A stretch of 64,000 nt of DNA, taken from positions 18,915,084 through 18,979,083 of the forward strand of contig CM044964.1 in assembly GCA_024516035.1 (NCBI GenBank), written 5' to 3'. The translations under genes and the position numbers were made by a program. Of the stretch, positions 20,850 through 32,178 are shown piece by piece. Positions within the stretch are counted from its first letter, which is position 1, and each line of letters starts with the position of its first letter. The stretch is from Bactericera cockerelli (Eukaryota > Arthropoda > Insecta > Hemiptera > Triozidae). Below the pieces are notes generated by a model, which had not been told where the DNA came from, made no database searches, and was given only the letters and a program-made list of their open reading frames with translations.

Positions 20850-21490
20850 ATTATTTACATCAAATTTATTTTCTGGAGAAAGATTAAAACTAGGGTGACA
20901 CTTGATTTTTTATCTCTCAATTTACAAGAACTTTTGTTTAATCATATAAACATCTAGCAAGGAGGAGAAATGAACGATTGGTACCCGTATTGGATATTTA
21001 ATTCAAATTTATTTGTCCTGCTTGGTGAATTTAATATGAGTAGCTTAGAATTTTGGCAAGCACTCATCGAGTACCTAAACTTTGACACCTTTAACTTAAA
21101 TAAGTTAAAGGCCACAAGTATTAGATACTTGAAAAAAAGTCCATATTAATTCTGACTCATTTCTGTGGCAAAAAAATATTCAACTGATTATAAATAAATA
21201 AGGGTATGATTTCTTTATTCGTTGACTGAACCATCCTGTATAATTACATTTTAAACTTTTTAAATAAAAACATTGTTACGCTGAGAACTCCATTTGCAAG
21301 CATCAGGAAAATGCTAATAAATTCCAGGGGGGTTTTCCTGGAAACTTTTGCCTGTGAAGTTTCAATCCTTGGCTCCATGTGGAAATGTAAATGACTTGGA
21401 CCTCAGCCAAGCTGGCAAATAGAATGGACTCCGAAAAGGAAATTGAGAAAGAAAAATCATCAAATTTGAATATCTGTAAGTATTAGATTA
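20850..21490. other. Unassigned spacer
   Basis: AT-rich. No gene or repeat recognised. Confidence 0.3.
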
Positions 21491-22046
21491 AACTTGAACA
21501 GTAGCCAGCGTCGATGGCATGTTGAATACACCGGTTCCCTTCAGAACACCGAAGTTAAGCGACATCCAGCGAGGTTAAGACTTGGATGGGTGACCATTCA
21601 AATTCTAATTCTCGTGACGCTGGCTTTTCCCGGCCCCACTCAGGCTGGGTGAGGTCAATGTGAGTAGCAGGTTTGTGAGTTTCCTGCGAATGGAGGGTAA
21701 AACCCCGTCGTGATATGACCATGGCAGTTGAAAGCGACGTTAAACCCCACTTAAAAAAAAAAAAAACTTGAACAGTAGCCAGCGTCGATGGCATGTTGAA
21801 TACACCGGTTCCCTTCAGAACACCGAAGTTAAGCGACATCCAGCGAGGTTAAGACTTGGATGGGTGACCATTCAAATTCTAATTCTCGTGACGCTGGCTT
21901 TTCCCGGCCCCACTCAGGCTGGGTGAGGTCAATGTGAGTAGCAGGTTTGTGAGTTTCCTGCGAATGGAGGGTAAAACCCCCGTCGTGATATGACCATGGC
22001 AGTTGAAAGCGACGTTAAACCCCACTTAAAAAAAAAAAAAAAAAAT
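21491..22046 (+). mobile_element. Two tandem full-length 5S-rRNA-derived SINEs
   Basis: Copies at 21503-21764 and 21777-22046 are nearly identical. Each begins AGCCAGCGTCGATGGCATG, continues with 5S-like GAATACACCGGTTC, CACCGAAGTTAAGCGAC and ACTTGGATGGGTGACC (internal promoter region), then the tail with CACTCAGGCTGGGTGAGGTC, CGTCGTGATATGACCATGG and GACGTTAAACCCC plus poly(A). AACTTGAACAGT precedes both copies (21491-21502, 21765-21776) but does not follow the second. This fits one insertion with a target duplication, followed by unequal-crossover duplication of target plus element. Confidence 0.92.
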
Positions 22047-22149
22047 TAAAAAGGCTTGTTCTGCTCAAAAATTAGATAACCTGATGGAGTTAGATATTTC
22101 AATGATTAGAGGACTTATAAGTCCCATATTATCCAAGTATAGTAAGTCC

Positions 22150-22325
22150 AAAACGTATTTTATTATGTGGTCAAATCCAAATGGAAGGATAACGTCTTGG
22201 GCTTACTGCTGTAATAATGGGACTTAATAGTCTTAATCAGACAGTATAAATAATACGATATTATTATTATTATGTCCTGGCTGGGTTTCGAACTCGCGAC
22301 CTTTGAGATACCGGGACAGACACAT
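22150..22325. mobile_element. tRNA-SINE type 2 with internally inverted tail
   Basis: 22275-22320 is the minus-strand head (GGCTGGGTTTCGAACTCGCG, ATACCGGGACAGA), but 22190-22275 holds the tail in plus orientation (GTCTTGGGCTTACTGCTG, GGGACTTAATAGTC). 22150-22189 returns to minus orientation. One SINE seems to have been internally inverted. Confidence 0.6.
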
Positions 22326-22659
22326 CCTGCAGAGGTCGCGGTTAGGGTGTCCCAACACAACACTGTCTCACAGGGCATCGCATGCGTTGTAGTGGCTGCA
22401 TAGTGGACACATAGGTAGGTAAGCATAGAAGTATAGGGTCATGTTACAGATAATATGCTAGTCGATAGTATAGTGATACCCTATCGTATGCCGGTTATCA
22501 TCTGGTCATTAGATAGGTTGGGGGCTCCCATTCAGTTGTCATCAAGTTAAAGACTTGAATTACTCTTGCATATACAGGGTGGCATTTGAAAATAATCCAG
22601 TTTTGTTCATTTTTGTATCTAATGGAGATCATTAATTTCAACTCTAAGAAATGATACTA
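22326..22659. other. Unassigned spacer with a TACAGGGTGG motif
   Basis: A solitary TATACAGGGTGGC near 22573. No gene. Confidence 0.35.
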
Positions 22660-22722
22660 ATATCGCCTTATTTATACTGCCGATTACGATTATTAAGTTC
22701 CATTATTCTAGCGGAAACAACG
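22660..22722 (-). mobile_element. tRNA-SINE type 2 tail fragment (minus strand)
   Basis: AATATCGCCTTATTTATACT and AAGTTCCATTATTC match the 3' tail of type 2 SINEs. Confidence 0.7.
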
Positions 22723-22854
22723 GGGACCCTGTGCCTATACGATAATTATGATAAATGCATGTGTTTCTGGCTGCATTAATGGAATCTTATGATTGGTGTA
22801 ATGGCAGAGTTTTTTTTTTATTGAATATCAAACTACTACGAGAGGGATGTGGAT

Positions 22855-23050
22855 GTCTCACTACCAATAGCAGAATATCTCACTACTCACAACGGAACAT
22901 CTTAATACTCAGAGCAGAAAGTCTCCAGAATGTCTCACTACTCATAGCAGAATGTCTCACTACTCATAGCGGAAAGTCTCTCAATAAAAATATCTTTAAA
23001 AAAAAAAAAAAAAAAAATAGCCGAAAGTCTCACTTCTCACAACAGAACGA
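22855..23050. repeat. Degenerate ~22-bp minisatellite
   Basis: Repeats of TCTCACTACTCATAGCAGAA with variants, interrupted by a poly(A) run at 22998-23018. Confidence 0.75.
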
Positions 23051-23059
23051 CCCCACGCC

Positions 23060-23845
23060 CTGGTACCTAGAGCTTGATGTAGACGATTTTCGAGACTCCG
23101 TTGTGGCCGCTTAGATAACATGGTTAGATTATTTTACATGGCACTGGCTCTACCCCAGGGTCCAGGGTATAGGCCTCCGTTGTGTTCGCGCACAACTCTA
23201 AATAAATGTGTCAAAATTAAGTGATTTGTAGATTTTGTGAAAATACCTGAACCAAGAGTATTAAATAATATTTTCCTCCCAAATTTAATTACCACAAGTT
23301 CGTTAGTTTTTTCCATTAATTGCTCAATAATTTCTAATGAGGTAAGTTGTTTGTTTTTTTTTTTTTTTTCTTTTGTAGAGAGGAGGTAAAAATCTTCTAA
23401 CGTTTTCAAAACAAGGAGTGATGGGGTTCCAATGCTGAACCCAGTGCATATTACTCACTAAAAACTCTTCGCTCCGGAAGCACAGACGGATCGGGAACCG
23501 AATTACTTCGAGTTGTTATATTTCAATTCATCAACCGTCCTGACTATCTCAAGTCAGGACGTTAAAACCAAATACGTATAGAATCAATGGACATGAAAGG
23601 AGCCTAGACATTGGATCCATATAATTCTCTGACCAACGTGTTTTAGGTATTTGTCCCTGATTTAGGGATGTCCGTGATTTAGGTACCTCACGGACACAGA
23701 ACTCTCTTTTCATCAACAGGAAATAAAACATAGTTTCAAGGTCCACCCTGTATATTAAGGTATATTTATTTCCACAGATCTCACTACAATGAGCTTCCAA
23801 TCCAATTAAAACAATATCCTTGGTCCTGACTAACATCTTCATTTA
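23060..23845. other. Spacer with two unrecognised minus-strand open frames
   Basis: Frames of 91 residues (23134-23409) and 97 residues (23549-23842) show no domain I know. The first is lysine-rich near its start because of a homopolymer. The second crosses short repeats of a TTTAGGGATGTCCGTGATTT type. I cannot support either as a gene. Confidence 0.3.
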
Positions 23846-23847
23846 GA

Positions 23848-23977
23848 CCTCTCTCTCTCTCTCTCTCTCTTTTCTATCTCTATCCCTCTCTCTCTCTCTC
23901 TTTTTTCATCTCTCTCTCTCTCTCTCTCTCTCTTCTATCTCTTTCTCTCTCTTTCTATCTCTCTCTCTCTCTATCTC

Positions 23978-24019
<42 letters not shown>

Positions 24020-24140
24020 CTCTTTCTTCTATCTCACTCCCTTTCTCTCCCTCTATATATCTCTCTCTCTTTATCTTTCTATCTATCTATCTCTCTCTTT
24101 TTATATCTCTCTCACTCTCTTTCTCTTTCTGTATCTCTCT
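23848..24140. repeat. (CT)n microsatellite block
   Basis: About 290 bp of CT dinucleotides with TTTT, TATC and CCCT interruptions. Confidence 0.95.
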
Positions 24141-24262
24141 CAATGTAGCCTAGTATACAAGTCCTCTTTAGCTTCTGGTATTGAAATCAATACGCTTATC
24201 ACTTCAACAGCAGCTGAATGGCTATGAATTAAATGAGGATTAAAGTTTAAACTTTCGAGATG

Positions 24263-24550
24263 ATACTCTTACACAATAGCCAGCGTTGATGGCATGTTGA
24301 ATACACCGGTTCCCTTCAGAACACCGAAGTTAAGCGACATCAAGCGAGGTTAAGACTTGGATGGGTGACCATTCAAATTCTAATTCTCGTGACGCTGGCT
24401 TTTCCCGGCCCCACTCAGGCTGGGTGAGGTCAATGTGAGTAGCAGGTTTGTGAGTTTCCTGCGAATAGAGGGTAAAACCCCCGTCGTGATATGACCATGG
24501 CAGTTGAAAGCGACGTTAAACCCCAATTAAAAAAAAAAAATACTCTTACA
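24263..24550 (+). mobile_element. Full-length 5S-rRNA-derived SINE with target duplication
   Basis: The element (about 24278-24539) is almost identical to the tandem pair at 21.5 kb. ATACTCTTACA stands before it (24263-24273) and after its poly(A) (about 24540-24550), a target duplication of roughly 11 bp. Head, tail and A-run are all intact, which suggests recent activity. Confidence 0.92.
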
Positions 24551-24565
24551 TTATTTTTGTCATCT

Positions 24566-24786
24566 TTCCCGGTAGCTCAATTCTATCCCGGTAGCTCTGT
24601 GGTCAAGGCGTCTGACTGGTAATCCAGAGGTCGCGGGTTCGAAACCCAGCCGTGACATGACAAGTTATCCTCCCATTTGGGATTACGACCACATAATAAT
24701 ACGTCTAAGGCTTACTGCTGGAATAATGGGACTCATTAATCTTAATTGGGCGGTATAGTAAGGCGATAATAGGTATTATTATTATC
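24566..24786 (+). mobile_element. tRNA-derived SINE type 2 (plus strand)
   Basis: A partial head copy (TCCCGGTAGCTCAATTCTA) is followed by a full element: TCCCGGTAGCTCTGTGGTC, B box GGGTTCGAAACC, body and a GGCGATAATAGGTATTATT tail. The first 75 bases could fold as a tRNA, but the body shows it is a SINE. Confidence 0.8.
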
Positions 24787-24796
24787 TTTCACGGCT

Positions 24797-24885
24797 CTCA
24801 GTATAGCTCAATTCATAAGGTAGAGGACTCGTAACTTGGAGGTCCATGGTTCGTGTCCAAACTATCGGGATAAAAAAAAGATAGA
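24797..24885 (+). mobile_element. tRNA-like SINE head (plus strand)
   Basis: AGTATAGCTCAATTCATAAGG and GGTTCGTGTCC act as A- and B-box-like segments, resembling the type 1 head but diverged and A-rich afterwards. Confidence 0.5.
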
Positions 24886-25095
24886 ACTTTTAATGTCATA
24901 ATTACGCAATATATAGAATAGAATATAAAGATAATTGTATTTATCAGTGAAGATATAACAATGGTGGTTGGCAGATTAATACAAATAAAAAAAATACATA
25001 TACATTTAAAAAATAAAAAAATACGCCATATATTACCTATATCTACATTTTAATGTTGTGACTAATTTCTTAAAGAAGCTTCATATTGTTAATAT

Positions 25096-25148
25096 CCCCG
25101 ACGTGATATGACCATGGAGTTGAAAGTGACGTTAAACACAAAAAAACA
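25096..25148 (+). mobile_element. 5S-SINE 3' end fragment
   Basis: CCCCGACGTGATATGACCATG, then GTTGAAAGTGACGTTAAAC and an A-rich tail: the last 45 bp of the family only. Confidence 0.75.
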
Positions 25149-26062
25149 GAACATTTATTAGAAAGTAGGTATTAATCAAGCTCGATTTAACCTCACACAA
25201 CACACATCAAAAATCCTTGAGCTTTAAAACAAACATTCCAAATCGATTCTCTCATGATCTGAACTGCTAGCCCTATAGTTGACACTATTCTCACTTCGGA
25301 AATCAGAACTCAGAAGATCAACAGATTAAAAAATTCACAAGTCAAATCTAAGCCCTCCCCTCCCTCCATCTAACCCCTCGACAAAACCAAAACGAAATTC
25401 GAACCCTTTGATTTTGACCGGATGTAAGCTACTATAAAAAGATATGTCATGTAATTAATGTCTCTTCTATATTCCTGGCATAAGCTATATTTTTGTGCCC
25501 TCACATATTACTTTACATTTGCGGCGAATGGTCGGCGCACTGTCGGAATATTATTCCCACCGCCTCTCTGTGGGCCTCTTCAGGGTCTGCTGATTATTTC
25601 TGACCCTGTATGTTTGATGGAATATCGATGGCGAAGCTTACAAAATTAATATATTGCTCAAAGGACGATTTTTCAACCCTGTAAGGCGCTTTAACTCTGT
25701 GATAGACAGGTCATTCACGCCGTCAAACGGCTATTTAAAATGGCACAAATTAGTGTTAATTAGTGCAGATTCCAACATCGTAAGGCTAACTTTAACTTAA
25801 AGGACCTATCAAAAAGTTGAAGTTTCATACAGGGTGAACATAAAGTCTCACCTCACCTCTTGTATCTCAAGAACCACGCAAGACAAGCTGTAAAATAATT
25901 CCATTACTTTCCTTTCTATAGGATAAGAACAGTAAAAACGAGTTACCAAGTTACCATAGTTTTTGAAGGATTGATTTTGGGTCCAGTTTTTTTTGGCTGC
26001 GACTGACCCTTCAGTCTAAATAGTTACTATTAGCACAAGACCTATCGAAATAGGGTTGATTT
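25149..26062. other. Unassigned spacer
   Basis: A solitary CATACAGGGTGAACATAAAG near 25829 resembles a transposon terminus without a partner. No gene. Confidence 0.35.
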
Positions 26063-26170
26063 TTTTTTATTATTAATAAATAGTTTATTTATTTATTTTC
26101 TTTATAAAGAAACATTTAATACAAAGGTACTTCTCCTAAGCTTTGAAGAGCTTCTAAGAGAAGGTATGTT
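26063..26170 (-). mobile_element. Probable LINE 3' end (minus strand)
   Basis: On the minus strand: CTTCAAAGCTTAGGAGAAGT, a short AT-rich 3' UTR and an (AATAA)n-type tail. Typical of a truncated non-LTR element; no coding sequence. Confidence 0.4.
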
Positions 26171-27159
26171 TGACACTGTTTTTGTTTTTCATTAAAATAA
26201 AAAATAAAAAGAAGGTCAAAGTGAGTACCAGTGAGCTAATGCTAATCGTGAGCTGTTTCTGATCAAATCAAAACTTTCAGAATTTCGTGAAGGGATGGAA
26301 GGGACAGGATTTCCAATGTGACGAAAATGATTGATCACAAAAGCGTGGGGGGAGGAGAGGGGGGGGTAATTTTTAATTGCTTTGTAAATATTATTATATT
26401 GTTCATTGTTATCGCGTGGGGGTGACAGTGGAGCTAGGTACAGGGTGGATCAGAAGAAGGGGTAGTTACTGTGAGGGGTAGTTGGGTAGGTAAGAGCCCC
26501 TGGGATTATGGGCAGCAATAACCCCCACTCCTAATGATTCTGAAAGTTTGTTATTTTATCAACTGATTTCCAGCCCCCTCCATCAATATTTGACTTTGTG
26601 TAAAGCTTTGTGGGGACTGTTGATTGTTTACTTTTCACAGCGCTTTTGATTTTTTAACAAAAAGTTTCTGTCATTTTTTTCAATAAATATTATTATACAT
26701 TAATTTATTAATGCTAAATATTATACAATCATAAAAGTCCTACTTGCTACATACATTCATATTTATATAAATGTGATCGTGTGTATTTTCACAAAAAAAA
26801 TTCTGTCCTTTTTTTCCCAAATATTAAACCATGAATTTATTAATGCCAAATATTATACTATCATGTAAGTCCTTCCTGCATACATGTACATATTTATAAA
26901 TGTGATCGTGTGTAGTTGTGTACTTTGCAAAATTTTATGACTGGAGATTCTGACAAGAATGACGAAAAGAAACAGTTAAGGGAAGTCAAATGAAGTGAGC
27001 AATAAACTGCAGGAGGTACTGAGAGTGTTGCAAAATGTTTCTCAATAAAAGAGACCTATTATATATTAATGGGGGGAAAATCTAGTGGTGGTTTTAGTGG
27101 AAGAGAAGGAAGAGGAAAGGAGCGGTGACTGAGATGGAGTGAGAGGAAAGTAAAAATAT
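26171..27159. other. Unassigned spacer with one internal duplication
   Basis: Sequences near 26690-26790 and 26815-26915 (TTATTAATGC(T/C)AAATATTATAC, ATATTTATA(TA)AATGTGATCG) form a diverged tandem duplication of about 125 bp. No gene. Confidence 0.4.
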
Positions 27160-27331
27160 AATTGAATTGAATATCCGACTTCACTAGCTTGATCGATAAG
27201 GCAGAGGATTTGTAACCTGGAGGTCGGTGGTTCAAGTCCCGGTTTCAGCGTAGATTTAGTATAAAGTTTGAGTAATTGTGATACCACAAAAGTGATTAAC
27301 ACAAATACGATAACTTTTAATTGAATTGAAT
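27160..27331 (+). mobile_element. tRNA-derived SINE type 1 with 13-bp target duplication
   Basis: The insert (27173-27318) is flanked by AATTGAATTGAAT on both sides (27160-27172, 27319-27331). Order: ACTAGCTTGATCGATAAGGC head, GGTTCAAGTCC B box, TTTCAGCGTAGATTTAGT body, and the end GATTAACACAAATACGATAA then CTTTT. The 3' end is a short T run, not poly(A). Confidence 0.88.
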
Positions 27332-27354
27332 GGAACTAAATTAAAAGAGAGTGA

Positions 27355-27500
27355 AAGAGAAGGAGAAAGAGAGAGAGAAATATAATGAGCGAGTACGAAA
27401 TAGAAGTGATAGAACGGGGTAGGCCAGATATAGGGAAGTTAAAGAAGAGTATTAGAGTTTAATAACAAAGAGAGAGAGAGAGAGAGAGAGAGAGATTGGG
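27355..27500. repeat. (GA)n-rich tract
   Basis: GAGAGAGA stretches at 27366-27378 and 27471-27495 within purine-rich sequence that continues to about 27615. Confidence 0.85.
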
Positions 27501-27654
27501 AGTGAGAAGAAGGAACAGGAGTAGGGATATCAAGGAAAGAAAGAAAGGAGGTGAGAGATATAAGAAGAGAGTGAAAGAGAAGTGATGGAGAGGAAGGGGG
27601 AGAAAAGGAGGTAAAGATTCCCCAGGGAGAACTGATTACGTTCCTATGAATATA

Positions 27655-27906
27655 GTCCTCATCTCTAGCTATACATACAGGGTGTTCCTATTAATACAGC
27701 TCTCATCTAATTTCCAGCTACACATACAGGGTGTTCCTATTAATACAGCCCTCATCTCATCTCTACCTATACATACAGGGTGTTCCTATTAATATAGTCC
27801 TCACCTCATCTCTAGCTATATATACAGGGTGTTCCTATTAATATAGCCCTCATCGCATCTCTAGCTATACATACAGGGTGTTCCTATTAATATAGTCCTC
27901 ATCAGA
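27655..27906. repeat. 49-bp minisatellite, left part (~5 units)
   Basis: Units contain ATACATACAGGGTGTTCCTA, TTAATATAG and CCTCATCTCATCTCTAGCTA. The array resumes at 35328, so it was split by the foldback element. Confidence 0.95.
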
Positions 27907-28924
27907 AGCTCCGTGAAGTTGGCTCGCCCCTAAAACCAATATGAAAACTTTATTAGTCAAAAGTTTGTACTCACTTTGTACTCCTTTGTACCAAAAATTA
28001 TTTCGCTTGTACCCCTACCGTTTACGAGTTATAAGGGTTGCAAAATGGGCGAGCCAGCTTCACGTGAAGTTGGCTCGCCCCTAAAACCGATATGAACGGT
28101 TTATATCTCATAAGTTTGTACTCGGTTTGTACTCCTTTGTACCAACTTTCTTTTTTCTCTACGACCTACCGTTCTCGAGATATTGCAAAAACAAAACTGG
28201 CAAATTTTCAAGGTCACTCATTTTTTTCTTCGATTCGATTGTACTCGGTTTGTACTCCTTTGTACCGTTTATATTTTTTGTCTGTGACCAACCGTTCTCG
28301 AGATATTCAGGTTTCTAGATGGGCGAGCCAGCTTCACGTGAAGTTGGCTCGCCCCTAAAACCGATATGAACGGTTTATGTCTCATAAGTTTGTACTCGGT
28401 TTGTACTCCTTTGTACCAACTTTCTTTTTTCTCTACGACCTACCGTTATCGAGATATTGCAAAAACAAAATTGGCAAATTTTCAAGGTCACTCATTTTTT
28501 TCTTCGATTCGATTGTACTCGGTTTGTACTCCTTTGTACCGTTTATATTTTTTGTCTGTGACCAACCGTTCTCGAGATATTCAAGTTGCTAGATGGGCGA
28601 GCCAGCTTCACGTGAAGTTGGCTCGCCCCTAAAACCGATATGAACGGTTTATGTCTCATAAGTTTGTACTCGGTTTGTACTCCTTTGTACCATTTATATT
28701 TTTTGTCTGTGACCAACCGTTCTCGAGATATTGAGAAAAATAGATGTGAAAAAACGCAAGTAAGCATTGTGCGTTCAGAAAGCACCTGCGACAATTTCTC
28801 ATAAAGGAACATCGCTATGTCATGAGGGGTGCGTTCAAAGCCAAGTATTCGATTTTGTTTTCCTTATGTAATACTTTTAATAGATTGAGTATATAAATAC
28901 TTATCTTCCATACATTTTTTATCG

Positions 28925-30480
28925 TGTGTACCCTCGCGGTTACCAATTTATGAGGACTTTAGTGCTTGGGGAAAATCAAAGTAAACTCGCAATATCTCTC
29001 GAACTAAATGGGTACAAACGACGAAATTTTGCCAATCGTTTTAATATATCAATACACATCTTCCATATAAATTTCATCGTTTGTACCCTCACGGTTACCT
29101 ATTAATGAAGACTCTGATTGATGCGATTTTTAAAAGTAAACCCGCAATATCTCTGAAACTAAATGGGTACAAACGACGAAATTTGGTCAATCGATTGAAT
29201 ATATTAATACACATCTTCCATATAAATTTCATCGTTTGTACCCTCACGGTTACCTATTAATGAAAACTCTAGTTGATGCGGTTTTTAAAAGTAAACCCGC
29301 AATATCTCTGGAACTAAATGGGTACAAACGACGAAATTTGGCCAATCGATTGAATATATTAAAACACATCTTCCATATAAATTTCATCGTTTGTACCCTC
29401 ACGGTTACCTATGAATGAAGACTCTAGTTGATGCGGTTTTTAAAAGTAAACCCGCAATATCTCTGGAACTAAAAGGGTACAAACAACGAAATTTGACCAG
29501 TCGATTGAATATATTAATACACATCTTCCATATAAATTTCATCGTTTGTACCCTCACGATTACCTATATTAATGAAGACTCTAGTTGATGCGGTTTTTAA
29601 AAGTAAACCCGCAATATCTCTGGAACTAAATGGGTACAGACGACGAAATTTAACCCATCGATTGAATATATTAATACACATCTGCCATATAAATTTCATC
29701 GTTTGTACCCTCACGGTTACCTATTAATGAAGACTCTAGTTGATGCGGTTTTTTAAAGTAAACCCGCAATATCTCTGGAACTAAATAGGTACAAACGACG
29801 AAATTTGGCCAATCGATTGAATATATTAAAACACATCTTCCATATAAATTTCATCGTTTGTACCCTCACGGTTACCTATGAATGAAGACTCCAGTTGATG
29901 CGGTTTTTAAAAGTAAACCCGCAATATCTCTGGAACTAAAAGGGTACAAACGACGAAATTGGGCCAGTCGATTGAATATATCAATACACATCTTCCATAT
30001 AAATTTTATCGTTTGTACCCTCACGGTTACCTATTATTGAAGACTCTAGTTGATGCGGTTTTTAAAAGTAAACCCGCAATATCTCTGGAACTAAATGGGT
30101 ACAAACGACGAAATTTGGCCAATCGATTGAATATATTAAAACACATCTTCCATATAAATTTCATCGTTTGTACCCTATCGGTTACCTATTAATGAAGACT
30201 CTAGTTGATGCGGTTTTTAAAAGTAAACCCGCAATATCTCCAGAACTAAAAGAGTACAAACGACGAAATTTGGCCAATCGAGTAAATATATTAATACACA
30301 TCTTTTATATAAATTTCATCGTTTTTACCTTCACGGTTACCCATTAATGAAGACTCTAGTTGATGTGGTTTTTAAAAGTAAACCCGCAATATCTCTGGAA
30401 CCAAATGGGTACAAACGACGAAACTTAGCCAATCGATTACCTTGATTAGTACTTACCTTTCATATAATTTTCATTGTTTG
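28925..30480. repeat. ~155-bp tandem units, left arm of foldback
   Basis: Each unit carries TTCATCGTTTGTACCCTCAC, GATGCGGTTTTTAAAAGTAA and CGCAATATCTCTGGAACTAA. About 9 units. The right arm (33050-33700) has only about 4 in inverted orientation, so the arms have changed copy number independently. Confidence 0.9.
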
Positions 30481-30889
30481 TACTCCTACCGTTCTCGAGA
30501 TATTGAGGAAAATAGATGAGAAAAACGCAAGAAAGCATTGTGCGTTTTGAATGCACCTACACAAATTCCTTGAAAAGGAGCATCGTTATTCGAAGAGGGG
30601 TGCGTTCAAAGACATGTACTCGATTTTGTTTTTCTTATAAAATAATTTGAGTAGATTGAACAAGCCAGTGCTGCAGTGGATAATTTCTCGATTAGCTAAT
30701 CGATTGAATGTATTAGTACTTACCTTCCATATAATTTTCATCGTTTGTACTCACGTGGTTACCCATTTACGAGGACTTTAGTTTTTGCGGTACATCAGAG
30801 AAAATATGCAATATCTCTGGAACCAAATGGGTACAAACGATGAAATTAGCCAATCGACGAAATTAGCCAATCGATTAACTTGATTAGTA

Positions 30890-32178
30890 ATACCGTTGAT
30901 TTTTTTTTTAAATCGCATGCATTCTTTTTTATAACCGAGGCCATTCTTAACCCAGTTGTGCATCAAAAGTGTTTTCCGTTAAAAAGTAACCCTTTATGTA
31001 AAATGACAGAAAATGAACGAGAACAGCTTATCTCTATATATAAATGAGAAATCTTGCTATATACTAGATCTATCGATAGCACTTTAGTTCATTCAAATCG
31101 GACGTACTGTTCGAAAGATAAGTTCATTCGATTTCTGAAAACATCTAAAATCTCAGATCGAGTCAAATCTTAAACAAAACATGTCGACATACAATCTCTT
31201 CTTTAAGGATTTTTTTCAAATTTGAACTGAAGATAGCCAGTGGTGAATAAAGCCTTACCAAGCATTTGGAACCACTTGTTTGCATACTCAGCGTATGTTG
31301 AAGGGGTATTTTATCATATTTGACATTTTGCCTTCAATTCTCATCAAGTATGTAATTTTAGGTATTTCAAACAAAATTTTAGAGAGAAATAGTCAAAAAT
31401 ATACGTTTTTGGTTCCAAAAAATTTCCGTACCGCCAACAGGAAAGCCACAAAGGCTCCTTCAAAAAGATTGCATAACTTGGATATATGAAGGGGTTTTTG
31501 AAAAACAAAAGTTGATTTCAATAGCTCTCAAGTAACGATTGAGCATGGACTAACACAGATTTTTGATGCTTGCATTTTTGCCAGGTTTTTATACCTTTGA
31601 AAGTTCGAGGTAGACCAAAATAGACATTTTTGATAAGAAATGGACAGAATAAAATAATATGTTGATGTTTTTATGCCAATTTGGGATAAAGTTTCGCAAA
31701 ATCTGCCTAATATCGTTGATTTTTTTGAAATCGCATGCATACTTTTTGATAACCCAGGTTATTCTTAACCCAGTTGTGTGTCAAAAGTGTGTTCCGTTAA
31801 AAAGTAATCCTTTATGTAAAATGACAGAAAATGAACGAGAGCAGCTTATCTTACAATTCACTTGATCTATCGATAACACTTTAGTTCATTCATATCGGAC
31901 GTACGGTTCGAAAGATAAGTTCATTCGGTTTCTGAAAACATCCAAAATCTCAGATCGAGTCGAATCTTAAAAAAACATGTCGACATATAACATTTTCTTT
32001 AAGGATTTTTTTCAAATTTGAACTGAAGATAGCCAATGGTGAATAAAGCCTTACCAAGCATTTGGAACCACTTGTTCGCATACTCAGCGAAAGTTGAAGG
32101 GGTATTTTATCATATTTGACATTTTGCGTTCAATTCTCATCAAGTATGTAATTTTAGGTATTTCAAACAAAATTTTAG
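30890..32178. repeat. Loop of foldback: two direct ~480-bp repeats
   Basis: 30890-31385 and 31708-32178 are direct copies (shared AAATCGCATGCAT, CCTTTATGTAAAATGACAG, CATGTCGACAT, AAGGGGTATTTTATCATATT). The 320 bp between them look unique. No long open frame, so the autonomous partner is elsewhere. Confidence 0.85.

Noticed and set aside
21503..21620. 5S rRNA gene
   Set aside because: Only the 5S-like head is present with many changes, no T-run terminator after it, and a fixed SINE tail with poly(A).
23134..23409. 91-residue minus-strand frame with plausible composition
   Set aside because: No recognisable domain, a homopolymer run inside, and no splice or poly(A) context. Kept only as spacer content.
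24586..24660. Apparent tRNA genes with A and B boxes (also near 16350, 50300, 62440)
   Set aside because: All are followed by the same conserved non-tRNA body and tail, so they are SINE heads and not functional tRNA genes.
28092..28632. Repeated ~88-residue frames in the foldback arms (also 34329-35142)
   Set aside because: Identical frames recur on both arms because the DNA modules repeat. Overlapping frames are equally open, and no domain is present.
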